A stretch of DNA of 64,000 nt, taken from positions 9,287,439 to 9,351,438 of the forward strand of contig JAPTHN010000004.1 of NCBI GenBank assembly GCA_026936325.1, given 5' to 3'. Below the pieces are notes generated by a model that saw only the letters and a list, made by a program, of their open reading frames with translations, had not been told where the DNA came from and did not search any database. The stretch comes from Platynereis dumerilii (lineage: Eukaryota > Annelida > Polychaeta > Phyllodocida > Nereididae). The position numbers and the translations under genes are program-made. Numbering within the stretch: position 1 is the stretch's first letter; each line of letters starts with the position of its first letter. Shown piece by piece: positions 10,631-24,900 of this stretch.

Positions 10631-11830
10631 GGGCAATGAAAATCGCGATCTTTTACGCTTACAGAAACGGCCTTTTTGACTGCTTAAAAAAATTGTAGAT
10701 GAATTCTAAAAAGCAGATGAGAAAATTATAGTGTTGACTGAGGTATCTCCCAACTTTCATAATTTTCCTATACACCGTTTTTGAGTTTCAGGCATCTGAA
10801 CATTGCATGTTTTGCAAAAATGTTAGCAGCATGACGCAAATGAAAATCGCGATCTTTTATGTTTATAGAAACGGCCTTTTTGACTGCTTAAAAATCGTAG
10901 ATGCATTCTGAAAAACAGGTGATAATATTGAAGTGTTGACTAAAATATCCCCCAACTTTCGTAATTTTCCTATACATAGTATTTGAGTTTCAGGCCTCTG
11001 AACATTGCATGTTTTGAAAAAAGTTAGCAGCAGGACACTAATGAAAATTGCGATCTTTTATGTTTTTAGAAACGGCCTTATTGACTGCCTAAAAAGATCG
11101 TAGATGAATCCTGAAAATCATTTGATAAAATTCAGGTGTTGAATGAAATATTTCCCAACTTTCATAATTTTCCGATTCATAGTATTCGAGTCTCAGGTCT
11201 CTGAACATTGTATGTTTTGCAAAAAAGGTAGCAGCATGACGCACATGAAAATCGCGATCTGTTATGTTTTCAGAAACGGCCTTATTGACTGCTCAAAAAA
11301 ATCGTAGATAAATTCTGAAAAGCAGGTGATAAACTTCAGATATTTACTGAAATATTTTCCAACTTTCATACTTTTCCTATTCATAGTATTTGAGTCTCAG
11401 GTCTCTGAACATTGTATGTTTTGCAAAAAAGGTAGCAGCATGATGCAAATGAAAATTGCGATCTTTTATGTTTAAAGAAATGGCCTTATTGACTGCTAAA
11501 AAAATCGTAGATAAATTCTGAAAATCAGGTGATAAAATTCAGGTATTTACTGAAATATTTTCCAACTTTCATAATTTTCCTGCTCATGGTATTTGAGTGT
11601 CAGGTTTTTGAACATTGTATGTTTTGCAAAAAAGTTAGCAGCATGACGCACGTGAAAATCGTGATCTTTTATGTTAAAAAAAATGGCCTTATTGACTCCT
11701 AAAAAAATTGTAGATGAATTCTGAAAATCAGGTGAGAAAATTCAGGTATTGACTGACATATCCCCAAAGTTTCATAATTTTCCTGCTAGCCAAAAGCGAG
11801 TGTCAGGGCTGCAAACATCACACGTTTTTC
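10630..11830. repeat. Tandem satellite, about 203-bp unit, six copies
   Basis: Each unit contains AAAATCGCGATCTTTTA, CGGCCTTTTTGACTGCT (or CTTATTGACTGC) and GAACATTGCATGTTTTGC. Unit starts fall near 10636, 10839, 11038, 11243, 11446 and 11650. The copies are clearly diverged, so the array is not very recent. Confidence 0.9.
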
Positions 11831-12133
11831 CTGAAAAAGAACAGCAACTCTACTGCATAGCATGGTAACGTCACAATAGGACCCAGAGAAAAATTGGCAG
11901 CAGCAGCCAAAGTAACATACGGTCAGCTAAAGCTTCAGATGGTAAGGCAAAGCATCTGATGGAATATCATCTGATGAAAAAGGGTCTGATGAAATAGCAT
12001 CTTGGGGATATTTGATCTTTTCAAATATCCTCATAGTGCTATTTGGAATATCCAAAGTCTCTTGAAAAGCACTTTTTGCTATTAGACACAATGGCAGTAG
12101 AGACATTGTCACAAGCAACTGGCTGTGATCGCG

Positions 12134-12513
12134 TAGTCTGGTGCCCTGATCAGTAAATGCCGAGTTAGATGGGTTGTCTGGTGTCTGGCCCAAATCGCCG
12201 CAATGCCTGATCTTGGGTACGGCGTTGGGTAATTCACTTTTCAGAATACTGACATAAACGGACGTGCCCTCGCGCATGCGCGACCTAATTTTAGAGGCTA
12301 TCAAGTTGACCCGATTCCTCAGTGCAGCATGTCAACAATGGAGGGAGGAATGCAAGATGTAAAGATCCAGAAATGTGATGGAAATAATGTATTTCAGAAG
12401 GACTGTCAACATTCTTTGGACGTCATATGATGGTTAAGGAGTTCCGGAACGTGTATGCAAAGAAATCAGTTTCCATCCCCTGACTCAGCATTCACTGATC
12501 AGGGCACCAGACT
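12134..12513. repeat. Inverted repeat pair with about 32-bp arms
   Basis: TAGTCTGGTGCCCTGATCAG at 12134 onward recurs in reverse at about 12482-12513, about 320 bp apart. It may be a remnant of a foldback element; target duplications were not found. Confidence 0.6.
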
Positions 12514-12794
12514 AGGGGATGGGTGCTGATTTCTGTGAGCTGATTGGCTTAATGAAGTAGGACTGCAAAATGGCTGCCAAGCAGTGCCATTTGATGAAAA
12601 GTAACCCAGGTCACAAACATAAGCGGAACCAACTGGGTCACTGGTTAGAGGCTATTCCTTATTCATGAATATTAATGAGTCCCTGTCACAGACAATTTTA
12701 ACAGAATGAATTTTCTGACTTGTGGTCATTGAAAAATATATACAATTAAAATATGTCATAGGCTTAGGCTTATTTATGGTTCACATGTTGCATA

Positions 12795-14214
12795 CGAGGG
12801 GTTTTCCAAAAGTTTTGTCCAACTTGCCATAACTTTTGCAATATTAAATACAGAAACATGATTTTTGGGGCAGATAATTTTGAAGTAATTTGCGAATTAT
12901 CCTGTAAATATCACATCATAGAAACAAAAATAAATGGTTAATTTGTTGCCATGGAAACCAAAAGTCATGAAATGCGGCCCAGGGCACTTTTTGAGGCACA
13001 GATTCATTATATCTCATCAAAAAAAAAAAATTTACCAGCGATACAGGACAAGAAATCTATTAAAAATAATTCCTAACATTTCCTAGATTCTTAAAATAAT
13101 GAACTTGACTCTTGAGTACATTTCTTCTAACCTTACATTCCTTACAAAATCAAAGACTCATAGTCCTTATATTTAGATCCCTGTTCATGTTTCGTAGACT
13201 ATTTGTACTTTACGGTGAGTTTTCCATAAGTTCTGTCCAACCTGTCATAACTTTGCTAGATTTTATATAAAAAAAGAAGAAGATATTTGGGTCAGTTGAT
13301 ATTGAGGTAATTTGCAAATGATCCCCAAAAAATCAGATCATAGAAGTAGAAATAAATTGTTAATTTGTTGCTTTGGAAACCAAATGTCATGAAATGCGGC
13401 TGAGACCTGGCTAACAGACACATCCTTGATATATCTCGTCAAAATATGTAATTATCAAAAGAGATATATTACAGAATATATTCAAAACATTCATAGCCAT
13501 TTCACTACTTCAAAAACTATTATTAATAAATGACTGGGAAACTTAATCCATTTTCTAATACTTTCTAACCATGTCTAAATACCTGAGTCTGCATGTCTTG
13601 GTCAGTTTTGTCATCAATGTGCCGTTCTTTTCTTGGGTTTTCCAATACATGTGTTCTCTTCATTCAGAAAAAGTTTGTACAACCTTTATTTGGTTCCATC
13701 ACTCATGCTGTCTTCCTTGTATGTGTGATAAAGATGGTTCTTACTCACTCTGCTAGTTTTTATCCAATTAAATTAAAGAAAGATAGTGGGTATATATAAT
13801 GCCATCCTTATCCAAAAAAAATTATCTCATAAAAAACTGAGTAACTGCTTGAGTGATGGTAAAGTAACTGAGATGTGAGAATAACACCAGTTTCCATTCT
13901 TATTAATGATTTTACAATTAACTGATTGTATTTAATGAAAAAAATTATGAATATACTTCAATTCAATAAGTCAAGACACAGATAATGCAAGCAGGTTTTA
14001 AATTCATTTTAAGAGCATCACAAAATCTGGGCCGCATTTCATGACTTCTGGTTTCTATGGCAACAGATTAAGCATTTATTTTTATTTCTGTCATTTGATT
14101 TTTTGGGAATTATTTCCAAATTACATCAATAGTATCTAGCCAAAATATGATGTTTCTACATGAAGTATTAAAAAAATTATGACTAGTTGGACAGAACTTC
14201 TGGAAAACCCCTCG
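12795..14214. mobile_element. Tc1/mariner-like non-autonomous element with about 190-bp inverted ends
   Basis: The ends are CGAGGGGTTTTCC and its inverse, flanked by TA. The inverted ends are about 190 bp each, from the terminus to the word GTCATGAAATGCGGC. The left end is present twice, at 12795-12975 and at about 13212-13405. No reading frame resembling a DDE transposase was found, so it depends on a helper. Confidence 0.8.
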
Positions 14215-14406
14215 TACAGGCCCATATTTAATTAAATGTTGTGCAAACCTTTAAAAAGCAGTCTGCATGGCATATTTATAAAGGGCAGGAGTTGGTTTTC
14301 ATACACTATTTCTCTGTGTATATATTTCTTCTTTTAATTGTAGGGACATTTTCTTACACGTACATTTGCACACTATATGATAATAAAAAATATAAACGAG
14401 CTTATT

Positions 14407-14692
14407 ACAGCGTTCCCACTCTTTTGCCAAGTTCAAATTCAAGGATTTTTTAAGGTTTTTCAAGGCTCCCAAAAACAATTTTCAAGGTCTAAATCTAAGT
14501 TTTTCAACCCGATTTTGCACTCTGGAGAGTAGTCAAAGGTCCTCAATTTGTTGAAAATTTTCAATTTTGGCAAGAGAACCCCAAATTCCAGACTTTTTCC
14601 AGGTTTTGGAAATATCACATTTTCCAGGTTTTTCCAGACCTGGAAAAGCACAACCCAAAATTCCAGGTTTTCAAGGTTGAGTGAGAGCCTGC
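14407..14692. mobile_element. Possible hAT-like MITE
   Basis: The left end CAGCGTTCCCACTC and right end GAGTGAGAGCCTG are roughly inverted, and both have CAAGG-rich subterminal words. No clean target duplication was seen. Confidence 0.4.
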
Positions 14693-15976
14693 AAGTTACA
14701 GCTAGCTTATAAATTGCTACATCATAACACCTGAACTTTACAGTGTATATACCCTTTATTGTAAAATTAAATTATATAGGCCTAATATTAATTTACTTAT
14801 CACGAAAAACCCATAAACTTCATAATTATACAAAACAGATTAACAGAACTGACAGGTCTCCTGACAGGTCTCCCGGATTCCTGTATTTGGCGACGGATTC
14901 CTATTATTATAGTATTATAGTAGTATACTGCACGCAGGTCCGTAGGACCTCTATATGCAGATCTGTGTGATGCGTGACTCCAGTGGAAGCTTGTGCAGTA
15001 TTGATATCATGAAGATGTGATAGCACAGAGGCTGGCCTCTACAACCTGCCTGCCACAAACATATTTACAAAGATATAAATAAGATCTCCTCCATATATAT
15101 ATTACGTTCCTCTATATGTACACTTTATATATATAGTTGCTTAGAGTTGGCAGATCGAGTCTCCGTAGTCGCTCCTCATACATCAGGTTTCTAAGTCCTG
15201 AGACTTGATTCTTCATCCTCGAGCATTGTAAACATGGCTGCACTGCCTAATTGGGTCAATTCCGTAGCCTCTAAATATGGGTCGATCATGCGTGATCGTC
15301 TCTTCCGTTTGCCTGTCAGAATTCTGACAGGTGAAATTACACAAGGCCGGACCCTTGATCAGCCCTAGGGGTGATTTGGCCCGGAAACAAACCAGGTAGA
15401 TAGATAGACATGGCAGTCTGGTGAAAATGTTAACTGGATGATGATGCCACCTGGCACAAAGTTAATTTTGTGTGCTACAGAATTGCTGTACCAAGAAAGA
15501 GCTCCAATCTCATTGCACATTAACAAAGTTTCCATGCAGCATTGAGGTGAACCAGAGTCAGACTCTGAAATCACATTTTAGAAGGAAGTATACAAGGTCA
15601 TAAGCCTATTCAGAATCAGCCCTGGTTTCTTCCACACAAGATGTGTGTGATTTTCCCACACTCAATTTATGTGGACCGCTCACTGGAGCTCGCGGAAGTG
15701 CACACTAGCCACTGGTGTTATAAATAATTCCTACTAAAAAATACAGTGACCCCCCCCTCTGAAATTTTTTTTCCTTGACATACTTTCTTGGAAGCCTTAT
15801 GCCGAAAATGTGGATGAAATGTACAGAACTGCCTTTAATAGTTAATAGAGCAGCATTTAAAGAAATAGCAGTGTGGCCCTCAAAAAGCTCATAAGTGCAT
15901 CAACCAACCTGAGAACATAAAAAATAAGAACAAATTAACAGCAATTGTGAACTCTAGTGTTGTACTTCAGTACAAT
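14693..15976. other. Intergenic, no gene seen
   Basis: A fragment near 15615-15735 shares GACCGCTCACTGGAGCTCGC with about 31337-31361, so it is an unclassified dispersed repeat. Nothing else was recognised before the protease homologue begins. Confidence 0.5.
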
Positions 15977-15981
15977 TTATT
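15976..15981 (-). promoter_or_regulatory. Poly(A) signal overlapping the stop codon
   Basis: The last codons read CCT CAA TAA followed by A, so AATAAA overlaps the stop codon of the protease homologue. No other hexamer was seen in the next 70 nt, so the 3' UTR may be only about 20 nt long. Confidence 0.45.
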
Positions 15982-18900
15982 GAGGTGTCAAGAGATCAAT
16001 GACAGCCGTTATCCATTCATTGTAATAGGAAAGCCTGTGGAAATAAGATGGTAGTATAGGATCACATCCGGAAGAACCTTTAAGTGTTCCTACTAAGTAT
16101 GTGAAGCCATCTCGCCTGCATACAAGTGGACCACCGTAATCCCTCTGGAATGAGACCAAATGTTTATTGTTTAAAAGGTCGACAACATACAATGAACAAC
16201 AACAATCAACAAGACTGGTAACTTGACCATCGAGTTAAAATTACCAAAGAGGGCAGCACTGCCCAGTACTCTCCAGTTCATTGGTACTCTCAATTGCATG
16301 AGTCCTGTGATTTTCTTGTCAGGCAATTGACAGGTGCTGCCCTCTCTGGTAATTTTAACTTGATGGTCAATTGACCAGTCTATGGCCTTGACCAAGTTGC
16401 AACCCAGTGACTCTGAGTGAGGCCCGTTGCTTAAAGCAACTGCTTGTACAAATTCATGGATTTTATGGAAATACTGATGTCTCAGCTCCAACCAGCTTGC
16501 AAGATGGTGAGGGATGACTGCAAGGATCATGGAACACTGCAGATATTGTGGAAAACATGGTTAAAACATCATGTTCAGTCCTCTGATTACTAGTTCAAGA
16601 AGAAACTGCACAAGAAATAACTGTTCTAAAGTGATAAAAACAAAGGTCAAACTCACACCGCAGGTTGCTGTGTAGCCATCAATTACGCAGAGTTCTGTGT
16701 CATCGTCTATTGGTTGTGGACAAGTTTCCTCGCTGACCACATTTGCCGGAGTATACTGCAGCACTCCACCATAAGGACTACCATCTGAGATAAAGATAAA
16801 ATAAGCAGAAATAATTTATAACAACTGTGAAGAATATTTTTGATACGGAAGGAAAACACATCAGTTTCAAATGAACAAAATGAACTTCAAATTAAGACAA
16901 CCAATAGTGCAATTTATGAGACCTTCTCTCTATCAAAAATTTGGTCTCCCAGTGATATCTGTATCTGTATCTGTATTGAAGACCTCGCAACGGGATATCC
17001 ATCTCTGCAAGGGGAGTGTGTGTGCCGACATCCTGCCCAGTGCGTCACTAAAATCTTCCTAAAATCCTTGTTAAAAACCAGTTAAAATCCATTTGTTGAT
17101 AAAAGAGCAGGAGTCTTGGTGCAGTTAAAATCCACTTCCGTCATCTAGCTGTTCAGTTTCTGCTTGAAAGAGTCGATGGTGGCACATTCAATGGTGGATG
17201 GAGGTAGGAGATTCCACTGGCATATCGTCCTCGGCAGGAAACTGTACTTGTACATGTTCGTGTTGGCACTCAGTTGGCGAAAGCGTAGATCATGATAGCC
17301 TCTTGTCCCCATGTTGGCTTTTGAAACATAAGCAGGGATGGATATTCCGATGAGATTGTAGACCATCTTGTACATCAGGAGTAATCTTAACTGTTGTCTT
17401 CTGTGCTTTAGGGTCTTCCACTTTAGATCTTCTAATAATGATGTTACCGTCCCTTCTTCTCTGAGGTAGTTCTTCTTCACAAATCTAGCTGATCTTCTCT
17501 GGACCATCTCCAGCTGTTTCACATGTTTTTGCAGGTGTGGATCCCAGGCGCAGCAGGCATATTCCAGATGGGGGCGGACAAGGGCTGTGTAGGCCTGTTC
17601 TTTTACTTTTTCCGGGCACTTGTTCAGATTTCTTCGTATAAATCCTAGTGATCTGTTGGCCTTGGTGGTGATTCTGTTTATATGCTCATTCCAGCTAAGG
17701 TCCGTCGATATTTCAACCCCAAGGTATGTGCTGTGACTCGCGGCTTCCAGTGTGTGCCCCATCAGATGGTAATTTTCGATGACTGGTCTTCTGGTCTTGT
17801 GTATTCTCTGTACCACACACTTCTTGGGGTTGAACCTCATCTGCCAGGTGTTGGACCATTTCTCCAGAGTGTTGAGATCACGCTGTAATTGATGGGCATC
17901 TTCTCGGTTCTTGATTTCCCTGTATAGGAGAGTGTCATCTGCGAATAGGCGCAGCTTCGATGAGCTGTTGTTGTCGATGTCATTGACAAATATAAGGAAC
18001 ATCAGTGGACCAAGTACTGTGCCTTGTGGAACGCCTGATTTCACTGGGACTTCGGTCGATCTTTCACCGTCTACTACCACATTTTGTCTTCTTGATGTTA
18101 GCCAGTTTTTGATCCATTCTAGCAGCTGCCCCCTTATGCCATAGTGCTCCAGCTTCAGTAATAGGCGTTGGTGGGCTACAGTGTCGAAGGCTTTCGAAAA
18201 GTCTAATATCAACATGTCTGTCTGCTGTTTGTTGTCCAATGATCTTGCAAGTTCTTCGATGGTCACTACAAGCTGTGTCTCGCATGATCTTTGCCGTCTA
18301 AATCCGTGTTGGTAATCTACGAGGAATTGATGGTGATCTAGGTGCTTCATGATGTGATGAAAGATGATGTGTTCGAAGATCTTGCATGGAACCGACGTCA
18401 GAGAAACAGGCCTGTAATTCTCTGGTTTGGTTCGATCGCCTTTCTTAAAAATACATGAAATGTTTGCCGATCTCCAGTCTTCTGGCACTGTTCCTCTTTG
18501 TAATGACTGTTGGTAGATATCTCGTAGAAAGGGAGCAATTTCTTCTGCCACCTCTTTCATAATTCGGCATGGGACTTCGTCGGGGCCGCTCGCTTTCTTC
18601 GGGTCAATACCGGCTAATAGCTTCTGCACTCCTGAAGTGGAGATCTTGATTTCTTCAATCGCTGGCAGTCTGTCCTTTTCTGGCAGTTTGGGCATCTGTG
18701 TTGTGTCTTCATTTGTGAAGACTGACTGAAATTGGATGTTCAATACTTCAGCTTTCTCTTTGTTGCCTTCATGTATCCGACCATTTGATGTTAATGGGGA
18801 GATGCCGCAGTTGTCCCTCTTCTGGTTTTTGATGTACCTCCAGAATTTCTTGGTGATGCTTGTGCTGGGCTTGTCATCTGTTGATTCTAGCAGGCTCATC

Positions 18901-21900
18901 ACATATTCATTGTGGGCATTTTCTAGGGCCTCCTTGGTTTCTCTTCTTGCTTGCTTGAACTTCTTCCAGTCGTCCTCATTGTTCGTTCGTCTGGCTTTGT
19001 TGTACAGTCTTTGTTTACGGCGCAATCCTCGTTTGATTCTGTACGACATCCATGGTACATGGGTCCTACTTGAGAGTGTCTTTCTTGGGATTGTGTCCGT
19101 CATCACTTGGTGTAGGGCATTCTTAAAGTCTTTTTAAAATGCAGCTGTATAAAGTGGATGTGATGCCTATTTGGCCATGACTGAGAGACCAAATTTGTCC
19201 ACTGGGAGACCATTTGGTCGACCATTTGGTCTCCCAGTTACTATGTCAAAAACCGGTGGCACTGTCATGATGCGACTGAGATAACATTGAGATTTATCTA
19301 CACTCCTGCTCATAAATATGGAATACTTTTTCGGAAAAAAGTGTCAAATGAAATTAAATTTCAGAATGTGAATGCAAGCAAGGTCCATTGTAAAGGTCAA
19401 GTCATCTTCTCTAATCACTCTTTGAAAGCCCCAACTACATTTTTTGCAAGAATTTTTAATTTTTGGTTCAATGCACCTCACCCTAAAAAACCCCCTGAAT
19501 TTCCATATTTCGTACTGCTGTAACTTTTCCTGGGTCTAACGCTGCAGCATGCGTTTCACACTAGAGCATGTTCTTCCCTTTACTGGTCATTGGAAGTAGG
19601 TAACATTGAATCAGAGCATCATGTGCTCCAGCAGAAGTTGCTGAAGTTATAAATTTCAGTGGAGAATGTTGAAGTATTCAATATTTATGAGCAACAGTGT
19701 ACTAGGGGAGACCGGGGCTGGTTGTCACAGGGGCAGGTTGTCACACTGTGTAGAACTTCAATATGCTATTATTTCTATTTAAGGCATGCAGGAGCACTGT
19801 AAATCTATATGAATGTTAAAAGGGGAGTGACTTAAACCTATCTGATCAATATATATCTATATCATTCGAAATCTTGACATCTTATGGGACATTCTTTTTT
19901 ATTCAGCACTCGGGGCAGGTTGTCACACTTTCGGGGCAGGTTGTCACACTCTCGGGGCAGGTTGTCACACTTTTGGTTAAGAGCTCAGACACAGGAAGTG
20001 GGACTCCGTAAGGCAGATTTTGACTAAAACAAGTTATTTTGGACATATGAGGAATCCTCTGCTTGTCTAGTGCAGACCTCAACAAACATTCTACTGTGTA
20101 CAAGGGTGCTACAAATGAAAGCGTACCAAGCAGCAGAAAAGCATTTTGATCAGGAGGAGGAAAATCACAATTTTTTAAAGAAAATTTCTTTATAAATTTG
20201 AAATCGATATACGTTGAAACTATGCCATATCTGCATACATCTTTAGTCATAAATAGCATGTATAAATCACCAATTTATATTTGTGATAGTTTTTTTGGTT
20301 TAAAAGTCTGGTCCTGATGGGTAACACCCAGCTCCAAAAAGTGTGACAACCTGCCCCGTCTTTTTGTGACAACCTGCCCCGACTGATGAAAATGCAAAAA
20401 ACGGGCGACCAAGGCTGTTCTTATCATATTTTTCACTATTTCTTCCTATCATTATTTAAAGATTTGTTTACATGGTATGTGTATAAACTTTACCTTTTTC
20501 AACAACTATTTGTTAATGAGTAGGATGACATGCAAGTTGCAGGTAAAAATTTACTTTTTGTGACCGGAAATTTTTAATAGACCGTGTGCCTACCAAACTC
20601 CCTTCCAGGGGTCAAGATTTTTCAAAAAGACTCCAGTGGGTTATAAAAGCACTAAACAATGATTGGTTGAGCTGTGTAACTCCCGAGTTCAATGCGATAA
20701 AAAGTGTGACAACCTGCCCCTGTGACAACCAGCCCCGGTCTCCCCTACTCTTGGACAATGAACAGTACACACTTATCGTTTGTCCCCAGGCTGAGAAATA
20801 GCAGTTGGCTCCCACGTAGTCATAACCATCCTGAGCAGCCATGCCAATCGTCTGAATAAAGGGATTGCCTGTGACGACGGGCCTGCTCAACTGCAACAGT
20901 ACGATACTATTCCCGCTGTTTGGCTCCTAGACATTCCAAAAAAATGGAGAAAGACATTATTAATTAGGATGTGAACTTAAATAAAATATCCATCAAGTTG
21001 AAAGTTGATCATATTATTTGTTTACAGTGGGTTGCAGAAGTATACATCCAACTGGCATGGTCTTCAATTACCTGTCATGTCTTCCTTAGAAATGCATCAT
21101 CAGTCCAATCCCAACAAGCACTTCACATTTAAAAAAAGTTGAATCACTATTATAAAAACGTTCATAAATGAAAACGTTTTTACATTGCATAAAGTTGGAA
21201 AGCCGGGGGAAAGTTGCCCGCCAACATATTTTAACCCAGTTAATGGATGGCAGAAAAGCCTAACTTTTTCACATAAGGATAGTTGGCATTTCAGCCATTA
21301 AGTGGGTTAAAATAGGTGGCCAACTCTCCCCCGGATTGGCAACATTACCCCGTTTTATGGTATCTTAATGTGAAGTGCTCGCAGGGATACTTCTTCTACA
21401 TGCTCATACTGACCTCTTTTGCAACCTGTATATACACCGTATAATGCTGACCAAGAGAGGTCAGTATGAGCATGTAGAAGTATTGGATTGATGAGGGATG
21501 TATACTTTTGCAGCCAACTGTATGTAATACAGTATACTATGTTTCAGGGCTTTGGAGTCGGGAAGTCATTGACTCTGACTCCTTAGACCTCCAGAATTTC
21601 GACTCCGACTACAACTCCCGAATCCTTTTTACGGCATTATTTCTACACAAGTTTCTTGTGGTTAGCAAAGAAAAAAATCTAATCTACAACTTTTAAAAAA
21701 ATTTTATACATCAATAATAGTTTAAGAAGTTATGTGTAATTGGTCTTTAGAAAAATTAATACTGTTCACATTGCTTTATAATGTGTTTAACTCATTTAGA
21801 TAATCCTTAATATTCAGGAGTCACCCGATTAATTTCCGACTCCGACTCCACCTGAAAACCAAAGTTCGACTCCGACTCTGACTCCATCCCAACACCTCCG

Positions 21901-24900
21901 GCTCTGGGACTCCGTCTCCCGACTTCAAAAGCCCTGCCACGTATTTATTTGAAGAGCAGAAATAATTATGTACAATTGCTATTCTTTGAAATACCCGATG
22001 ATAGTGAGTTACAATAAATGACTAGGCAACATGGCAAATGTGGAAAGCTTAACAACATTTTTTAAAAGCAGTGTAGTGGTTTTGGAAAATATTCTATAAA
22101 ATTATCTAATAACTAGATATAAGTGAACTGTAGGTACTAGGGTGTGGCTGGTGCCCCTCAAAAAAGAAAAAATTGGAGGAGACCCCTGTACCTCTTTTTG
22201 GTATTGTGGTTTGACCCAAGGGACATGCCTGAGAAATTTCATGAGAATTGATAAACGTTTACCTTGAGCACAATGCAGTAGAAGTTTCTTCGCGGTTTGC
22301 TAAGATCGGAAGTCGCGGTATTGTATAACTTTGTCAATTTACATTTCACAACAATTAAACTTGTATGACTGGACAGGCCTCACTTAGAGCTTCATTTTGA
22401 ATACCAACTTCAATGGTTTTGGATAATTTTATGCAGTGCCAATTTTTTATTTTATTGCTTCTGGCGACCTTTTTCTTCTTTCCTTTCAGATCTGTGCAAA
22501 CCTGGGTCAATTTCAGGATATTTTACATCATAACTTATGAGAGTAAAACCCTGATCTTAATAGACATCAATAAAACTCTTTTGAGAACCTGGCATGAATT
22601 TACAGGACTATGTGGTGCTTGTTGTGTACTTAAAAAATGTGGATGAATGAGATCGCATTTTGAATGTTGAAATTTTTGACATCTGTCCATATTCATGGCT
22701 GACTTTGGCACACTAAGTACAATTATTAAACAAATGTTATGTAGGCTAGTGAGGTTACTAATGTTTATTGCTTTGTCACATATTCACACAAGAATACAGA
22801 CTTTCAAAAAACATGCCTCATGGCGTGATGGTGTAAAAATATTATTTCCATTGTCTTGTAAGATGCATTGTCACTTGTTGTGTTCTACACATCTTACCTC
22901 TTGAGTTAGCTTTACAATTTTAATTTTTAAGTTCAAAAAAGGCAATGTCAAAAAGAAATTTATTCAGTGGGCTATAATCAACCATATTCTATAAGTATAG
23001 CCTTGATTGTCCATGCAACGTCAAGGACGGTAAATTAAAGGAGACTCCTCTTTCAAGCGTCAAAATGAGGATAGATCATTACTCAATTTCAAAGAGAATT
23101 GCTGATCCTGTTCACACAGTTAATGAATCAATACTATGGTGTGCCAGCTTATCATTAGGGAATATTATTTAAATGACTGTCTTATATATACAATGAACAT
23201 CTTAACATCGGCTGGCTACCTAGGACTCAAATAGAACACAGGCTGTTACACATCAATGAGGTGAAGAATGTTTTAAACTGCTGTCCAACAATTATAAATT
23301 CAGTGATTCTATTCCCATTAGAGCTCGAAGCAAACCCAGTGCCCAGCAAAAAGGAGACCCAGAGTATCCCCCTCAGCTTACCATAATATTATACACTGTG
23401 ATGCCCTGGAGAATTATTAGAAACCTTATTGCATTGACTCCAGTGTCATCTTCCTAATATACCAACTTCATGATCTGTTATTTTGTGAAGTAATTCATGT
23501 TTTTAAACTGTTGTATGTTATTTAAAATATTTGTTTATGTGCCATGGTGTGTAAAAATAAAATATTGAATACAAAAAATACCTGAAACTCTAAAATGTGT
23601 GATGAATCCGATGACATGAGCATAATGCAAAAATTCTTCATCTCAAAAACACAACCTTTAACACAGAATGTAGATTTTGCACTTAAGGAGTCCAGATATC
23701 ATCAAAATACATTTGCTCTAGAAGACATTGTCCTTGGCGTCTTGTGGTTAAGATATAATCAGATTAGCAACAAAAGTTTTGGTTTTTTTAAATATGCAAG
23801 TTATTTCCCAAACGAGCACAGGATTATTAATTCGATGTACTTTGTAAAATTGTCTGAGACCATCGAAGTTGGTACTCAAAATGAAGCTCTAATTAAGACA
23901 AGTTCAACCATGCAACTTTTATTATTGTAAGATCAATATTGGCAAAGTTATACCATACCGCGGTTTGCGCTTATAAACAAAAACAAGAAAATTATAACTA
24001 CATTGTGCTCAAGGTAAGCATGTTCCGATTTCCCTTAAACTTTCCACACATATTATTTTGACCAAAACACAGTACCAAAATAAGGTACAGCTTGATCTGA
24101 CAACCTTGGGGCACCAGCCACACCCTAGTAGGTACATACCCTGATTATCTGAGAAATGCCGTAGACCTCTGGTCGGCCACCATTTTGTAAATCATCAAAG
24201 TCATGAAGGCCGAGTATTGCTTCAACACCATCCCTGCAGTATATGATAAAAATGGTCACTATTTTGCAGTGCTGATACAGAAGCCAATTCAGAAGTGGAT
24301 CAAGCATTCTGTTCCATTAATTATATGATCCACCTTGCAGGCTATAAGTATACATAACTCCTTTGTATAGAAATGATACCGTAAAATGGGGTAAAGTTGG
24401 CAATCTGGGGGAAAGTTGGCTGGCCATTTTTTAAACCCACTTAAAGGCAGGGCTTTGGAGTCGGAGTCGGAGTCGGGAGTCGGAGTCGTGGAGTCGGAGG
24501 TTTTTGGGTGGAGTCGGAGTCGGAGTCGGAGTCGAACTTTGACTTTCAGGTGGAGTCGGAGTCGGAGTCGAAACTTAAATTGGTGACTCCTGACTCCAAC
24601 AAATAATTAATATAATGAACAAAAACACGGTCACAAACATTTTTTATGTTTCACAAATTTTATTAAACATTTCTTAAAGAAGTATTCATGTACAAAATCC
24701 AATGAAAACTTTGTAGGAACATTTTTTCTCCCCTGTTAAGCATGTAATATTTGTGTGCAATAATGCCGATAAGCGGAGTCGGGAGTCGGAGTCGTAATTC
24801 AGGAGACTTAAGGAGTCGGAGTCGGAGTCGGAGTCGCTTTTCAGAAAGCCAAAGGAGTCGGGAGTCGGAGTCGGTTCACTTAACACCCGACTCCAAAGCC

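Noticed and set aside
13571-13799. Two overlapping cysteine-rich short frames
   Set aside because: They lie inside the Tc1-like element; no signal or domain match beyond composition.
23595-23930. 111-residue frame inside the hAT-like element as a transposase
   Set aside because: No hAT dimerisation or DDE motif could be seen, and the region is otherwise AT-rich filler.
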